From contig NZ_FNKN01000004.1 of assembly GCF_900102175.1 (NCBI RefSeq), positions 30,786-94,785 of the forward strand: a DNA stretch of 64,000 nt. The letters are read 5' to 3'. Shown in pieces: positions 52,006-59,662 of this stretch (position 1 is the first letter of the stretch; every line of letters begins with the position of its first letter). The notes beneath the pieces were generated by a model. That model was not told the origin of the DNA. It worked only from the letters and a program-made list of their open reading frames with translations, and made no database searches. Origin of the DNA: Microbacterium sp. cf332 (GTDB lineage: Bacteria; Actinomycetota; Actinomycetes; Actinomycetales; Microbacteriaceae). Position numbers and translations under genes: made by a program.

Positions 52006-53375
52006 GCTTCGACCATCGCGACGCGGGCACCCCTGAAGAGGTGTGGGCCGCCGCCTTCGGGGAGCGCTCGCTGCCGCCGCTGGCCGACGGCATCGAGCAC
52101 CTCGTCGTCGTGGCAGCACACCCCGACGACGAGACCCTGGGAGCGGCGGGCCTCATGGCCCGCACGGCGCGTGCCGGCGGCACGGTCACCGTCATCATCG
52201 CGACCGACGGCGAGGGCTCGCACCCGGACTCGCCCACGCACAGCCCGACCGACCTCGCGGCGGTACGGCGCGACGAGGCGTCGCGCGCACTCGCGACCCT
52301 GTCACCTCGTATCCGACCGCGCTTCCTCGGCATCCCCGACGGCGCCACCGACGCGCACCGCGACGAGATCGCCGCGGCGCTGCGAGCCGAGGTGGCATCG
52401 ACCGCGCACGTGCGCAGCCTCGTCGTCGCCCCCTGGACCGGTGACGGCCACCGCGACCACCGCGTCGTCGGCGAGGTGGTCGGCGAGGTGTGCGCCGACC
52501 TCGGCCTGCCCTGGCGCACGTATCCGATCTGGCTCTGGCACTGGGGCTCGCCCGCCGACGCTCCGTGGGCCGAGCTCGAGCTCGTCGAGCTCGACGCCGA
52601 CCTCGCAGCGGCCAAGCGCGCGGCCCTCGACCTCCATCGCAGCCAGACCCGTCCGCTCTCGGCGGCACCGGGCGACGAAGTGATGCTCCACGAGGGGATG
52701 CAGCGGCACTTCGAGCGAGCGTTCGAGGTCTTCGTCCGGCCGGCCCCCCGACCGATCCACCGGGCGGCGAGTCTCGACCGGAGCTTCTTCGACGCGTTCT
52801 ATGAACGGAACGGCGACGACCCCTGGGGGTTCGACACCCGGTGGTACGAGCAGCGCAAGCGCGCGGTGACGATGGCGACGCTGCCGCGCGCCCGCTACCG
52901 TTCGGCGCTCGAGCTCGGCTGCGCGACCGGCGCGCTCACCGAGCTTCTCACCGGCCGCTGCGACGACGTCCTCGCGCTCGATATCGCCGACGCGCCCCTC
53001 GCCGCGGCTCGGCGCCGGCTCGGCGACCGCGGCGACGTCCGCTTCGTCCGCGCCGCATTGCCCCGCGAGTGGCCCGCGGGCTCGTTCGACCTGATCGTCG
53101 TCTCGGAGGTCGGCTACTACTGGGACGAATCCGACCTGGTCGCGGCGATCGGCCGGATGCGCGCATCCCTGGCGCCCGACGGCCATCTCGTCGCCTGCCA
53201 CTGGCGTCATCCGGTCGCCGAGTACCCGCTCTCGGGAGACCAGGTCCACGCCGCCCTGAGCGCCGACGATCAGCTCGTCCGCCTGGCCCGCCACGACGAG
53301 GCCGACTTCGTGCTCGAGGTCTACGCGCACCCGGATGCGCGGTCGGTCGCGGCCGAGACGGGCCTCGTGTCGTGA
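52002..53375 (+). CDS. Bifunctional PIG-L-type deacetylase / SAM methyltransferase
   Basis: Protein of 457 aa made of two enzymes. Residues about 30-250 form a PIG-L/LmbE zinc deacetylase with AHPDDE at 39-44 and HRDH at 150-153, the metal ligands. Residues about 255-455 form a class I methyltransferase with SAM loop ELGCATG at 304-310 and the post-I acidic LALDIAD. PIG-L enzymes remove N-acetyl groups from sugar amines; the fused methyltransferase would modify the same or a linked group. GTG start overlaps the preceding stop by 4 bp (GTGA) and the stop overlaps the GT2 start likewise. Product unknown. Confidence 0.9.
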   Translation: MSFDHRDAGTPEEVWAAAFGERSLPPLADGIEHLVVVAAHPDDETLGAAGLMARTARAGGTVTVIIATDGEGSHPDSPTHSPTDLAAVRRDEASRALATLSPRIRPRFLGIPDGATDAHRDEIAAALRAEVASTAHVRSLVVAPWTGDGHRDHRVVGEVVGEVCADLGLPWRTYPIWLWHWGSPADAPWAELELVELDADLAAAKRAALDLHRSQTRPLSAAPGDEVMLHEGMQRHFERAFEVFVRPAPRPIHRAASLDRSFFDAFYERNGDDPWGFDTRWYEQRKRAVTMATLPRARYRSALELGCATGALTELLTGRCDDVLALDIADAPLAAARRRLGDRGDVRFVRAALPREWPAGSFDLIVVSEVGYYWDESDLVAAIGRMRASLAPDGHLVACHWRHPVAEYPLSGDQVHAALSADDQLVRLARHDEADFVLEVYAHPDARSVAAETGLVS

Positions 53376-54085
53376 CGCCGACCTCCGTCGCCGTCGTGGT
53401 CCCGGTGCACGACGAAGCCGATCTGCTGGATCGCTGCCTCGTGGCGATCTCCGCCGCCGTGGCCCACGCTCACCGCACCCATCCGGACGTCGCCGTCGTC
53501 ACGATCATCGTCCTCGACGCATGCTCCGACGCGTCCGAACGCATCGCGGCCTCGCACGGGGTCGGCATCCGGCGCATCGACGCACGACGCGTCGGGACCG
53601 CCCGTCGCGTCGGTGTCGAGTCGGCTCTCGCCGAACTCGGCGACCCGCCCGCGCGCGACACCTGGATCAGCACGACCGACGGCGACTCCGCCGTACCTCC
53701 GACGTGGCTCAGCCACCAGCTCGACCTCGCGGCGACGGGAGCCGGCGTCGTGCTCGGAACCGTACAGCCCGACTTCGCCGACCTCACCAGCGAGCACGCG
53801 GCGCACTGGGTCGCCACACACCCGCGGGGCCGGCCCGCCGGCAACGTCCACGGAGCGAACCTCGGGATGCGCGCCGACGTCTACCTCGCCGCCGGAGGCT
53901 TTCCCGAGCTCGACGAGCACGAGGACGTCGCCCTCGTCCGGGCGGCCGTCGACGCGGGTGCACGCGTCGTGGTCACCGACGAGCACGAGGTCGTGACCTC
54001 GGGGCGGTTCGTCGGCCGCACGCCGGGCGGCTATGCGGCATTCGTCCGGCAGATGCACGATCGCGTGCGCCGGGGAGTCGCGTAG
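53372..54085 (+). CDS. Glycosyltransferase family 2
   Basis: Protein of 237 aa, short but complete GT-A fold: VAVVVPVHDEADLLDRCL at residues 6-23, TIIVLDACSDASERIA at about 46-61, WISTTDGDSAVPPTWL at about 92-107 with the DGD metal-binding triad, and GANLGMRADVYLAAGGFPELDEHEDVAL containing the HEDV catalytic-base region. GTG start overlaps the previous stop (GTGA). In this operon it would attach a sugar that the PIG-L domain later deacetylates, or glycosylate the modified product; inference only. Confidence 0.9.
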   Translation: MTPTSVAVVVPVHDEADLLDRCLVAISAAVAHAHRTHPDVAVVTIIVLDACSDASERIAASHGVGIRRIDARRVGTARRVGVESALAELGDPPARDTWISTTDGDSAVPPTWLSHQLDLAATGAGVVLGTVQPDFADLTSEHAAHWVATHPRGRPAGNVHGANLGMRADVYLAAGGFPELDEHEDVALVRAAVDAGARVVVTDEHEVVTSGRFVGRTPGGYAAFVRQMHDRVRRGVA

Positions 54086-54096
54086 ACCCGGCTGCG

Positions 54097-54138
54097 CTCA
54101 GCTCCGCATTCTCAGCTCCGCGTCCTCAGCTCTGTTGC
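54097..54138. repeat. 14-bp tandem repeat, three copies
   Basis: CTCAGCTCCGCATT (54097-54110), CTCAGCTCCGCGTC (54111-54124) and a degraded CTCAGCTCTGTTGC (54125-54138), spanning the spacer between the GT2 stop and the convergent AraC gene and running into its last codons. Confidence 0.75.
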
Positions 54139-55061
54139 GGGGCCCTCGCGGTCGTGACCGCCGGGGCACCGAGCAGCCGCCAGCCGTTCCGGCGCGGCTC
54201 CTCGACCCGCGGCTCGGTGTCACGCAGTCGCGTGGGCGATGGCAGCTTCTCGGTGCGGAGCGCGCGGCGGAACGCATCGAGACCCGAGAAACCGGCGCGC
54301 GTCGCGACCTCGGCGATCGTCAGTCCGCGGTCGCGATCGGCCCGCAGGATCCGCACGGCCAGGTCGAGCCGCAGTCGGCGCAGCTCGCCCGCGGGCGACG
54401 TGCCGTGCGCCTGGAACGCGCGCTGCAGGTGCCGCATCGAGACTGCCAGGTGCGCGGCGATCGATTCGGGCGTCACCGCCGGATCGGCGCGGGTGGCCGC
54501 CATCATCGACGAGGCCTGCGAGAACAACGACATCGAGACGCGTGAGCGCACCCACTCGCGGGCGGTGTGCTCGGCGAACAGGCTGTCGATCATGTGCTCC
54601 GCGGCGCACGCGAGCGAGTGCTGCGTGGCCGCGTCGACGCTCTCGTCGGTGTCGAGCAGCGACTCGAGGTAGCGTCTCGTCGGTTCGACCAGGTGGGTGT
54701 CGGGGAGCACCATCGCCGGCTCTGTCCGCGCCGAGACGTTGGCGACGAGCAGCGTGATCTCGTCCTCCCACCACGCCATATGCGCGACGCGGGTCGACAG
54801 GTACACCGCCTCGCCCGTCTCGAGCCGCCGCGCCGGCTCGTCGGCGGGCGCCCGGCTCATCAGCGCCCCGCCATCGGAGGGGAACACGACCAGCGCCGAC
54901 TCCTCGCGAAGCGGCGACAGCGTCACCGCGCCCGGGCCGAGCAGCACGCGCCGCAGCTCGATGTGCGCGAGCCGCACGCCGCGGGTCGAGATCACGTCGA
55001 GACGCTGCGGACCCGGCTTCCGCCCACCGGCTGACTCATCACCCGTGATCAGATCGCGCAT
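54126..55061 (-). CDS. AraC-family transcriptional regulator
   Basis: Protein of 311 aa. The C-terminal AraC/XylS double helix-turn-helix is at about residues 190-290: SIAAHLAVSMRHLQRAFQAHGTSPAGELRRLRLD for the first, TIAEVATRAGFSGLDAFRRALR for the second. The N-terminal 180 residues form an AraC-binding-like sensor (RRLETGEAVYLSTRVAHMAW). Paralogous to the regulator at 59663-60631. Divergent from a Tat-exported surface protein, with two 21-bp-spaced TGGCGCTSAGCG elements between them, the usual layout of an AraC-type target. Effector unknown. Confidence 0.92.
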   Translation of the reverse strand: MRDLITGDESAGGRKPGPQRLDVISTRGVRLAHIELRRVLLGPGAVTLSPLREESALVVFPSDGGALMSRAPADEPARRLETGEAVYLSTRVAHMAWWEDEITLLVANVSARTEPAMVLPDTHLVEPTRRYLESLLDTDESVDAATQHSLACAAEHMIDSLFAEHTAREWVRSRVSMSLFSQASSMMAATRADPAVTPESIAAHLAVSMRHLQRAFQAHGTSPAGELRRLRLDLAVRILRADRDRGLTIAEVATRAGFSGLDAFRRALRTEKLPSPTRLRDTEPRVEEPRRNGWRLLGAPAVTTARAPQQS

Positions 55062-55122
55062 CCCGCCTCCTCCTGCCTCTCCTCATTGTGGCCGCGTCGA
55101 CAACGGTCTTCTGGCCCCGAGG

Positions 55123-55158
55123 TGGCGCTGAGCGACTGATCCGTGGCGCTCAGCGCCA
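55123..55158. promoter_or_regulatory. Direct repeat TGGCGCTSAGCG, 21-bp phase, probable AraC-type sites
   Basis: TGGCGCTGAGCG at 55123-55134 and TGGCGCTCAGCG at 55144-55155 lie exactly two helical turns apart between the divergent AraC and Tat-protein genes. The second copy is part of the 15-bp palindrome TGGCGCTCAGCGCCA (55144-55158). AraC-family dimers typically bind phased direct repeats. Confidence 0.55.
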
Positions 55159-55240
55159 AGTTCTCTGCTCGCCCCTCCCCCGGCTGCTCGGTGCCGCAAC
55201 GCTTCGGAGACCACCCGATACGCGTCCCCGAGGAGCGCCC

Positions 55241-55918
55241 ATGTCACGCACCGACGACCCCACCCGCACCGACGACCCCTTCGGCGACACCGCCGCACCC
55301 GGCTCGGGGGTGTCGCGACGCGCCCTGGTCCGAGGTGCCGCCTGGGCGGCACCGGTCATCGCCGTCAGCGTCGCCGCCCCGCTCGCGTCGGCGTCCGTTC
55401 AGACGGCGGGCCTCGCGTGGACAGCGAGCGAGACGGGCCTGCTGGGCTTGCGCGTGCTCGACGGCACGGGCGTCGTCGAGGCGGGCGCCCTCGTCACCGT
55501 GCCGACCGTGTTCACGATCACGAACGGCGCCGGCGCGATCGATGAGACGGCGACGATCACGATCGTCGTCGGGCGCCCCGCGGGTCTCACCCTGCCCGTC
55601 GGGCGGGCACGGGGATTCGGCGTCGCCACCCTCGACGGAACCGACGTATCGGCGCAGAACTCGGTCACCTACAGCACCGTGCTGGGCTCACGGGTCGGCT
55701 TCCCCGTCACGACGCTCGTCACGACCCGAGCCGTCGCGATCCCGTCGAACGGCACCCTCAGCATCCCCGTCGAGTTCGGCCTCTCCGGGTCGAACTCGGG
55801 GATCTCCGTCGGCGCGCTCGCGACCTTCCCGGTGACCCTGACCGTGGTGTTCGCGAGCGGCGCGACCTACCAGGCCCAGACCACGATCAGCGTGCCGGTG
55901 GGAGCCGGCATCCTGTGA
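55241..55918 (+). CDS. Tat-exported beta-rich surface protein (first paralogue)
   Basis: Protein of 225 aa, no family recognised. Twin-arginine signal SRRALVRGAAWAAP (Arg26-Arg27) and hydrophobic region ending APLASAS, so cleavage near residue 52. The mature part is Thr/Val-rich, likely all-beta: FTITNGAGAIDETATITI, GRARGFGV, and a C-terminus ending PVGAGIL. The paralogue at 60761-61414 keeps the signal architecture, the FTITNGAGAI and GRARGFGV segments and the same last seven residues. RBS gaggag before ATG. Its stop overlaps the first microprotein start (GTGA). Probably a self-associating or processed envelope protein; inference. Confidence 0.8.
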   Translation: MSRTDDPTRTDDPFGDTAAPGSGVSRRALVRGAAWAAPVIAVSVAAPLASASVQTAGLAWTASETGLLGLRVLDGTGVVEAGALVTVPTVFTITNGAGAIDETATITIVVGRPAGLTLPVGRARGFGVATLDGTDVSAQNSVTYSTVLGSRVGFPVTTLVTTRAVAIPSNGTLSIPVEFGLSGSNSGISVGALATFPVTLTVVFASGATYQAQTTISVPVGAGIL

Positions 55919-56073
55919 CGACGAGCGCGCGTCGTCACCGGACCGACCACGACGCCGATCCGTCGTGGTGGCGCCGCGAGCACGGCGGCCTCCCCGGCTG
56001 GGGCCTGGCCGCCATGCTCGCGGCCATCGTCGCGACGAGCGCCTTCTCGCTCGCGATGATCCTCCAGGCGTAA
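55915..56073 (+). CDS. Microprotein 1, WW-x3-HGGLPGW single-helix peptide
   Basis: Protein of 52 aa: a basic/acidic N-terminus, the motif SWWRREHGGLPGW (residues 18-30) and one membrane helix (about 31-50, GLAAMLAAIVATSAFSLAMI), ending ILQA. GTG start overlaps the Tat-protein stop by 4 bp (GTGA), so expression is coupled. The next small gene encodes the same motif at the same distance from its helix, so both are real genes and not chance frames. No known family comes to mind. The aromatic-Gly-Pro motif at the membrane border could be a docking or processing site. Confidence 0.75.
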   Translation: MTTSARRHRTDHDADPSWWRREHGGLPGWGLAAMLAAIVATSAFSLAMILQA

Positions 56074-56119
56074 CCCGCCCGACACCTGCCCGAACCGCCG
56101 CGGGCGTACCGTTGCCGCC

Positions 56120-56269
56120 ATGAAGCGATCACGGCGTTCCGACTACGGCGAACGATCCTGGTGGACGCAGGACCATGGCGGACTCCCCGGGTGGGCGATC
56201 ATCGGGGCGACCATCGTCATCCTGGCGCTCGCCGTCTTCATCGCGGTGCTCCTGCTCTCGCCCCGCTGA
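56120..56269 (+). CDS. Microprotein 2, WW-x3-HGGLPGW single-helix peptide
   Basis: Protein of 49 aa: Arg/Ser-rich start (MKRSRRSDYGER), motif SWWTQDHGGLPGW at residues 13-25, then a membrane helix (about 26-46, AIIGATIVILALAVFIAVLLL) and SPR at the end. It aligns without gaps to microprotein 1 across the motif, while the flanks and helix sequence differ, indicating selection on the motif. ATG start 46 bp after microprotein 1; no strong RBS seen. It precedes a 152-bp spacer with further TGTCGCTSAG elements and then the nucleotidyltransferase gene. Confidence 0.72.
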   Translation: MKRSRRSDYGERSWWTQDHGGLPGWAIIGATIVILALAVFIAVLLLSPR

Positions 56270-56319
56270 CCGCGGTCGAGAGGCGGATGTCGCCTCAGCC
56301 CGGTCCCGCGCCCCGATCG

Positions 56320-56360
56320 TGTCGCTCAGAGCACGCTCGCATGCCGGATCTGTCGCTGAG
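56320..56360. promoter_or_regulatory. Paired TGTCGCTSAG elements before the nucleotidyltransferase operon
   Basis: TGTCGCTCAG at 56320-56329 and TGTCGCTGAG at 56351-56360 are 31 bp apart, about three helical turns. They resemble the TGGCGCTSAG repeats at 55123 and 55144, so the same AraC-type regulator may act here. Confidence 0.4.
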
Positions 56361-56421
56361 ACGCTGATGTCGCGGCGGGGAGCGTCGGGATAATGGGCCC
56401 CACCACCGACTCGAGACCCCC

Positions 56422-57384
56422 ATGCCCCCACACCCACCAGCGCAGGCCTTGACCCTCCGCACCGGCGTCGAGCTCGGGCACGCGTGGGTCCAGGACGTCG
56501 CCGACGGCCTCGGGGTCCGCGTGCTCTTCCTCAAGGGGCCGACCCTGACCCGGCAGGGCCTGCGGGCGGACCGCACCTCGAGCGACGTCGACGTGCTCGT
56601 CGACCCCGAGGAATTCGACCGTCTCTGCCGCGAGGTCCTCGCCCGCGGCTGGCGCGAACGCCCGGCGCCGCTGATCGGGCATCTGACGAGTATCCACTCG
56701 CGGACCTTCCTGCACGACCGGTGGCCGTGCGACCTCGACGTGCATCGCCACTACCCCGGGATGCTGGCCGCCCCGGCCGACGCGTTCACCGCGCTCTGGG
56801 CCGACCGCGAGACCGTCGACTTCGCCCACCGCCGCTGCGCCGTGCCCTCTCGCGTCGCCAACGTCATGGTCCTGGCTCTGCACTCGCTCCGCGGCACAGA
56901 GCGCCAGGAACGTCACGCCGCCGAGCTGCGCGAGCTCGAGGACGTCGTCCTGACGCCGGCCGAGCGCGATCGCCTCACCGCCCTGGCCAGCAGCATCGGA
57001 ACGACCGCGACGCTCGCCGACGTGTTCCGGCGCCTGGACGTCGCCGTGCCGGTCGACCCCCGCGAGAGCGCGTCGGCGGCGGCGCGACGCTGGCGCGAAC
57101 GGGTCGATTCGGGCTCGTTCGGGGCATATTTCTGGTTCGCCGCGCTGCGCGACGCGCACGGCCGCGACCGTCTGCGCATCGCGGCGCGGGCGGTCTGGCC
57201 GTCACGGTCGGACCTGCTCCTCAGCCGCCCCGAGACCGTCGACACGGCGACCGGTCGCGCGGCCGCGCGGGCGAGACGCTGGGCGCGCGGGGCGCGCTCC
57301 CTGCCGAGGGCGGCCCGTGCGATGAGGACGAAGCCGCACGTGTCTGTTGATCGCATCGAGCCGGGGGGTCCCCTGTGGAGCTGA
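56422..57384 (+). CDS. Nucleotidyltransferase-like protein (PF14907 type)
   Basis: Protein of 320 aa. The N-terminal half has the NTase-fold signature of the uncharacterised PF14907 group: VLFLKGPTL near residues 34-42 and SSDVDVLVDPEEFDRL near 52-67, where the D-x-D pair would bind metal, followed by RWPCDLDVHRHYPG. The C-terminal half is helical and Arg-rich. Such proteins recur beside HPr-kinase-like and PqqD-like genes in peptide-modification clusters, and an HPr-kinase/PqqD-like gene is present at 61548-62951. ATG chosen at MPPHPP. The stop lies inside the tyrosine-kinase gene (10-bp overlap), so the two are coupled. Confidence 0.83.
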   Translation: MPPHPPAQALTLRTGVELGHAWVQDVADGLGVRVLFLKGPTLTRQGLRADRTSSDVDVLVDPEEFDRLCREVLARGWRERPAPLIGHLTSIHSRTFLHDRWPCDLDVHRHYPGMLAAPADAFTALWADRETVDFAHRRCAVPSRVANVMVLALHSLRGTERQERHAAELRELEDVVLTPAERDRLTALASSIGTTATLADVFRRLDVAVPVDPRESASAAARRWRERVDSGSFGAYFWFAALRDAHGRDRLRIAARAVWPSRSDLLLSRPETVDTATGRAAARARRWARGARSLPRAARAMRTKPHVSVDRIEPGGPLWS

Positions 57385-58910
57385 GAGATTACCTGCGCAT
57401 CCTGCGCGCCCATTGGATCGCGCTGTCGCTGTGCGTCGTCCTCGGTGTCGTCGTCGCCTTCGCCTGGACGCTCGTCCAGCCCAAGGTCTACACGGCGGAC
57501 GCGAGCGGGTACGTCACCCCGGTGAAGGCCGAAGGCCAGACCGACAGCAGCTCCGAGTACGTGAGCGACAACCTCGCGAAGTCGAAGGTCAAGTCGTACG
57601 TCGACGTGGGCACCTGGCGTGCCGTGGGCGAGCACGCCCGTGAGGAGCTGGGCCTCGACGTGAGCCCCGAGAGCCTCGTGCGCCGTGTCACGGTGTCGAA
57701 CCCGCTCGACACCGTCGTCATCAAGGTCGACGCCACCGGGCCGACCCCCGAGGCCGCCCGTGACCTCGCGGGTGCGTGGATCCGCGGCATGCAGATCGAG
57801 ATCGAGAACATCGAGTCGGGCGGCACGGGCGTGAACCCGGGTATCACGCTGGTGACCGCCGACTCCGCGCGCCTGCCCACGACGCCCAGCTCGCCGAACG
57901 TCCGGCTCGCACTCGCGATCGGCGGACTCGTCGGCCTCGTCGTCGGCATCGGCTACGCCCTGCTGCGGTTCACCCTCGACCGCCGCATCCGCTCGGCCGA
58001 GGGCGTCGAGCGGGAGACCGGACTGAACGTCGTCGGCGCGATCCCCGAGGAGAAGTCGTTCACCGCCGACAACCGCCTCATCCCGTTCGACGGGGCGAAC
58101 ACCTCCTCGAGCCGGAACGTGCACCTCTACGCCGTGTCGGAGGCCGTGCGCGAGCTGCGCACCAACATCCAGTACATGGACGTCGACAACCCGCCGAAGA
58201 TCCTCGTCGTCACGAGCCCGCTTCCCGGCGAGGGCAAGTCGACGACGGCGGCGAACCTCGCGATCACGCTCGCTGCGAGCGGTCAGCGCGTCGTGCTGAT
58301 CGACGGCGACCTGCGCCGCCCCATGGTGGCGACGATCTTCCACCTGATCGGCGACGCCGGACTCACCGACATCCTGGCCGGCCGCGCGACGTTCGACGAC
58401 GTCGCGCAGCCCGTGGGGCGCACGGGCACGCTCCGCGTGGTCGCCGCCGGCAAGATCCCGCCGAACCCCAGCGAGATCCTCGGTTCGCAGCGGATGCGCG
58501 ACCTCGTGCACGCGCTCAGCGAGGACGCCGTCGTCATCGTCGACGCGCCCCCGCTCATCCCGGTGACGGATGCCGCGGTGCTCACCAACCGGACCGACGG
58601 CGCGATCATCGTCACGACGGTGGGCCGCACCACGTTCGACGCCCTGAAGAAGGCGCAGCAGAACCTCGAGCGCGCGGGCGGCCGGGCACTCGGGGTCGTC
58701 CTCAACCGCGTGCCGCGCAAGGGCAGCGGTGCGGCGTACTACGGCTACCAGTACACCGGGCAGTACTACCGTGCCGACGACGACGCCCGCGACATCGCCC
58801 CGGAACCCGCCGTCGCCCCGGCACCCGTCGCACCCCCGGCTCCGGTCACGGTCCCGGTGCTGGCCGCCGCGCTTCCGGACGGCCGGCGGGCGCGACGCGC
58901 CCGGCGCTGA
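57375..58910 (+). CDS. Polysaccharide biosynthesis tyrosine autokinase (Wzc/CapAB-like)
   Basis: Protein of 511 aa. The N-terminal Wzz-type chain-length domain has two membrane helices (about 13-33 and 176-199). The cytoplasmic BY-kinase carries Walker A SPLPGEGKST (281-290), Walker A' VLIDGDLRRP (307-316) and Walker B VVIVDAPPL (about 386-394). A C-terminal tyrosine cluster (Y455, Y456, Y458, Y460, Y464, Y465) is the autophosphorylation site, followed by a Pro/Ala-rich tail. Normally such kinases sit in the polymer locus; here it is 20 kb away, between the nucleotidyltransferase and signal peptidase. GTG start overlapping the previous gene. It may control the 20-38-kb exopolysaccharide or a product of this cassette. 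Confidence 0.93.
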   Translation: MELRDYLRILRAHWIALSLCVVLGVVVAFAWTLVQPKVYTADASGYVTPVKAEGQTDSSSEYVSDNLAKSKVKSYVDVGTWRAVGEHAREELGLDVSPESLVRRVTVSNPLDTVVIKVDATGPTPEAARDLAGAWIRGMQIEIENIESGGTGVNPGITLVTADSARLPTTPSSPNVRLALAIGGLVGLVVGIGYALLRFTLDRRIRSAEGVERETGLNVVGAIPEEKSFTADNRLIPFDGANTSSSRNVHLYAVSEAVRELRTNIQYMDVDNPPKILVVTSPLPGEGKSTTAANLAITLAASGQRVVLIDGDLRRPMVATIFHLIGDAGLTDILAGRATFDDVAQPVGRTGTLRVVAAGKIPPNPSEILGSQRMRDLVHALSEDAVVIVDAPPLIPVTDAAVLTNRTDGAIIVTTVGRTTFDALKKAQQNLERAGGRALGVVLNRVPRKGSGAAYYGYQYTGQYYRADDDARDIAPEPAVAPAPVAPPAPVTVPVLAAALPDGRRARRARR

Positions 58911-58913
58911 TCC

Positions 58914-59651
58914 ATGACGGCCACCCCCGACGTCGCCCCGCTCCGTCCCGCCGCCGGCGCGGCACCTCACCGGTCGCGCCTGCGGCGCATCGCGAGCCAC
59001 CCGCTCGCACACCTCGCGGCGGCGCTGCTGCTGATCGCCCTCGTCCAGTCCTTCGTCGCGAAGGTGTATCAGGTGCCCTCCGCGTCGATGGAGCAGACCC
59101 TGATGCCGGGCGACCGCATCCTCGTCGACCGACTCGGCATCGCCGGAGCGCCGGAACGGGGCGACATCGTGGTCTTCGAGCGCCCGGATGCGTGGCGCGA
59201 CGCGCCCCGGTCCGAGCCGTCACCCTGGCGGGCCGCGGCGGGCTGGGTCGGCGACCTCTTCGGCTTGGGCCCGAGCAACGGCGACGCCCTCGTGAAACGC
59301 GTCGTCGGCGCTCCCGGCGACGAGATCGCCTGCTGCGACGACGGCGGTCATGTGACGGTCGACGGCGTCGCGCTGGATGAGTCGTACGTCACGAACGACC
59401 TGCCCTTCGACGCCGACACGATCGACTGCGACAGCATCCCGCGATCGCCGCGCTGCTTCGACCCCGTGCGACTCGGACCGGGCGAGTTCCTGCTCCTGGG
59501 AGACAACCGGGCCGACTCGTCCGACTCGATCAGCCTCTGCCGCGGCGATGTCCCGACGACCCCGGCGTGCGCGCGTCCCGTGGACCGCGAGAACATCGTC
59601 GGCCGGGTCTTCCTCCGACTCTGGCCGCTCGATCGTGTCGGAGCGCCCTGA
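58914..59651 (+). CDS. lepB: Signal peptidase I
   Basis: Type I signal peptidase of 245 aa. A single membrane helix (about 31-50) precedes the catalytic Ser58 in VPSASMEQTL; the general-base Lys128 is in DALVKRVVGAPGDE, and box E GDNRADSSDS is at 196-205. Extra Cys pairs (Cys140-Cys141, Cys172, Cys181, Cys209, Cys218) in the outer domain may form disulfides. It lies 3 bp after the kinase gene rather than in the rplS-linked housekeeping position, so it may be a second enzyme dedicated to proteins of this cassette; inference. Confidence 0.94.
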   Translation: MTATPDVAPLRPAAGAAPHRSRLRRIASHPLAHLAAALLLIALVQSFVAKVYQVPSASMEQTLMPGDRILVDRLGIAGAPERGDIVVFERPDAWRDAPRSEPSPWRAAAGWVGDLFGLGPSNGDALVKRVVGAPGDEIACCDDGGHVTVDGVALDESYVTNDLPFDADTIDCDSIPRSPRCFDPVRLGPGEFLLLGDNRADSSDSISLCRGDVPTTPACARPVDRENIVGRVFLRLWPLDRVGAP

Positions 59652-59662
59652 GAGCACGCACG

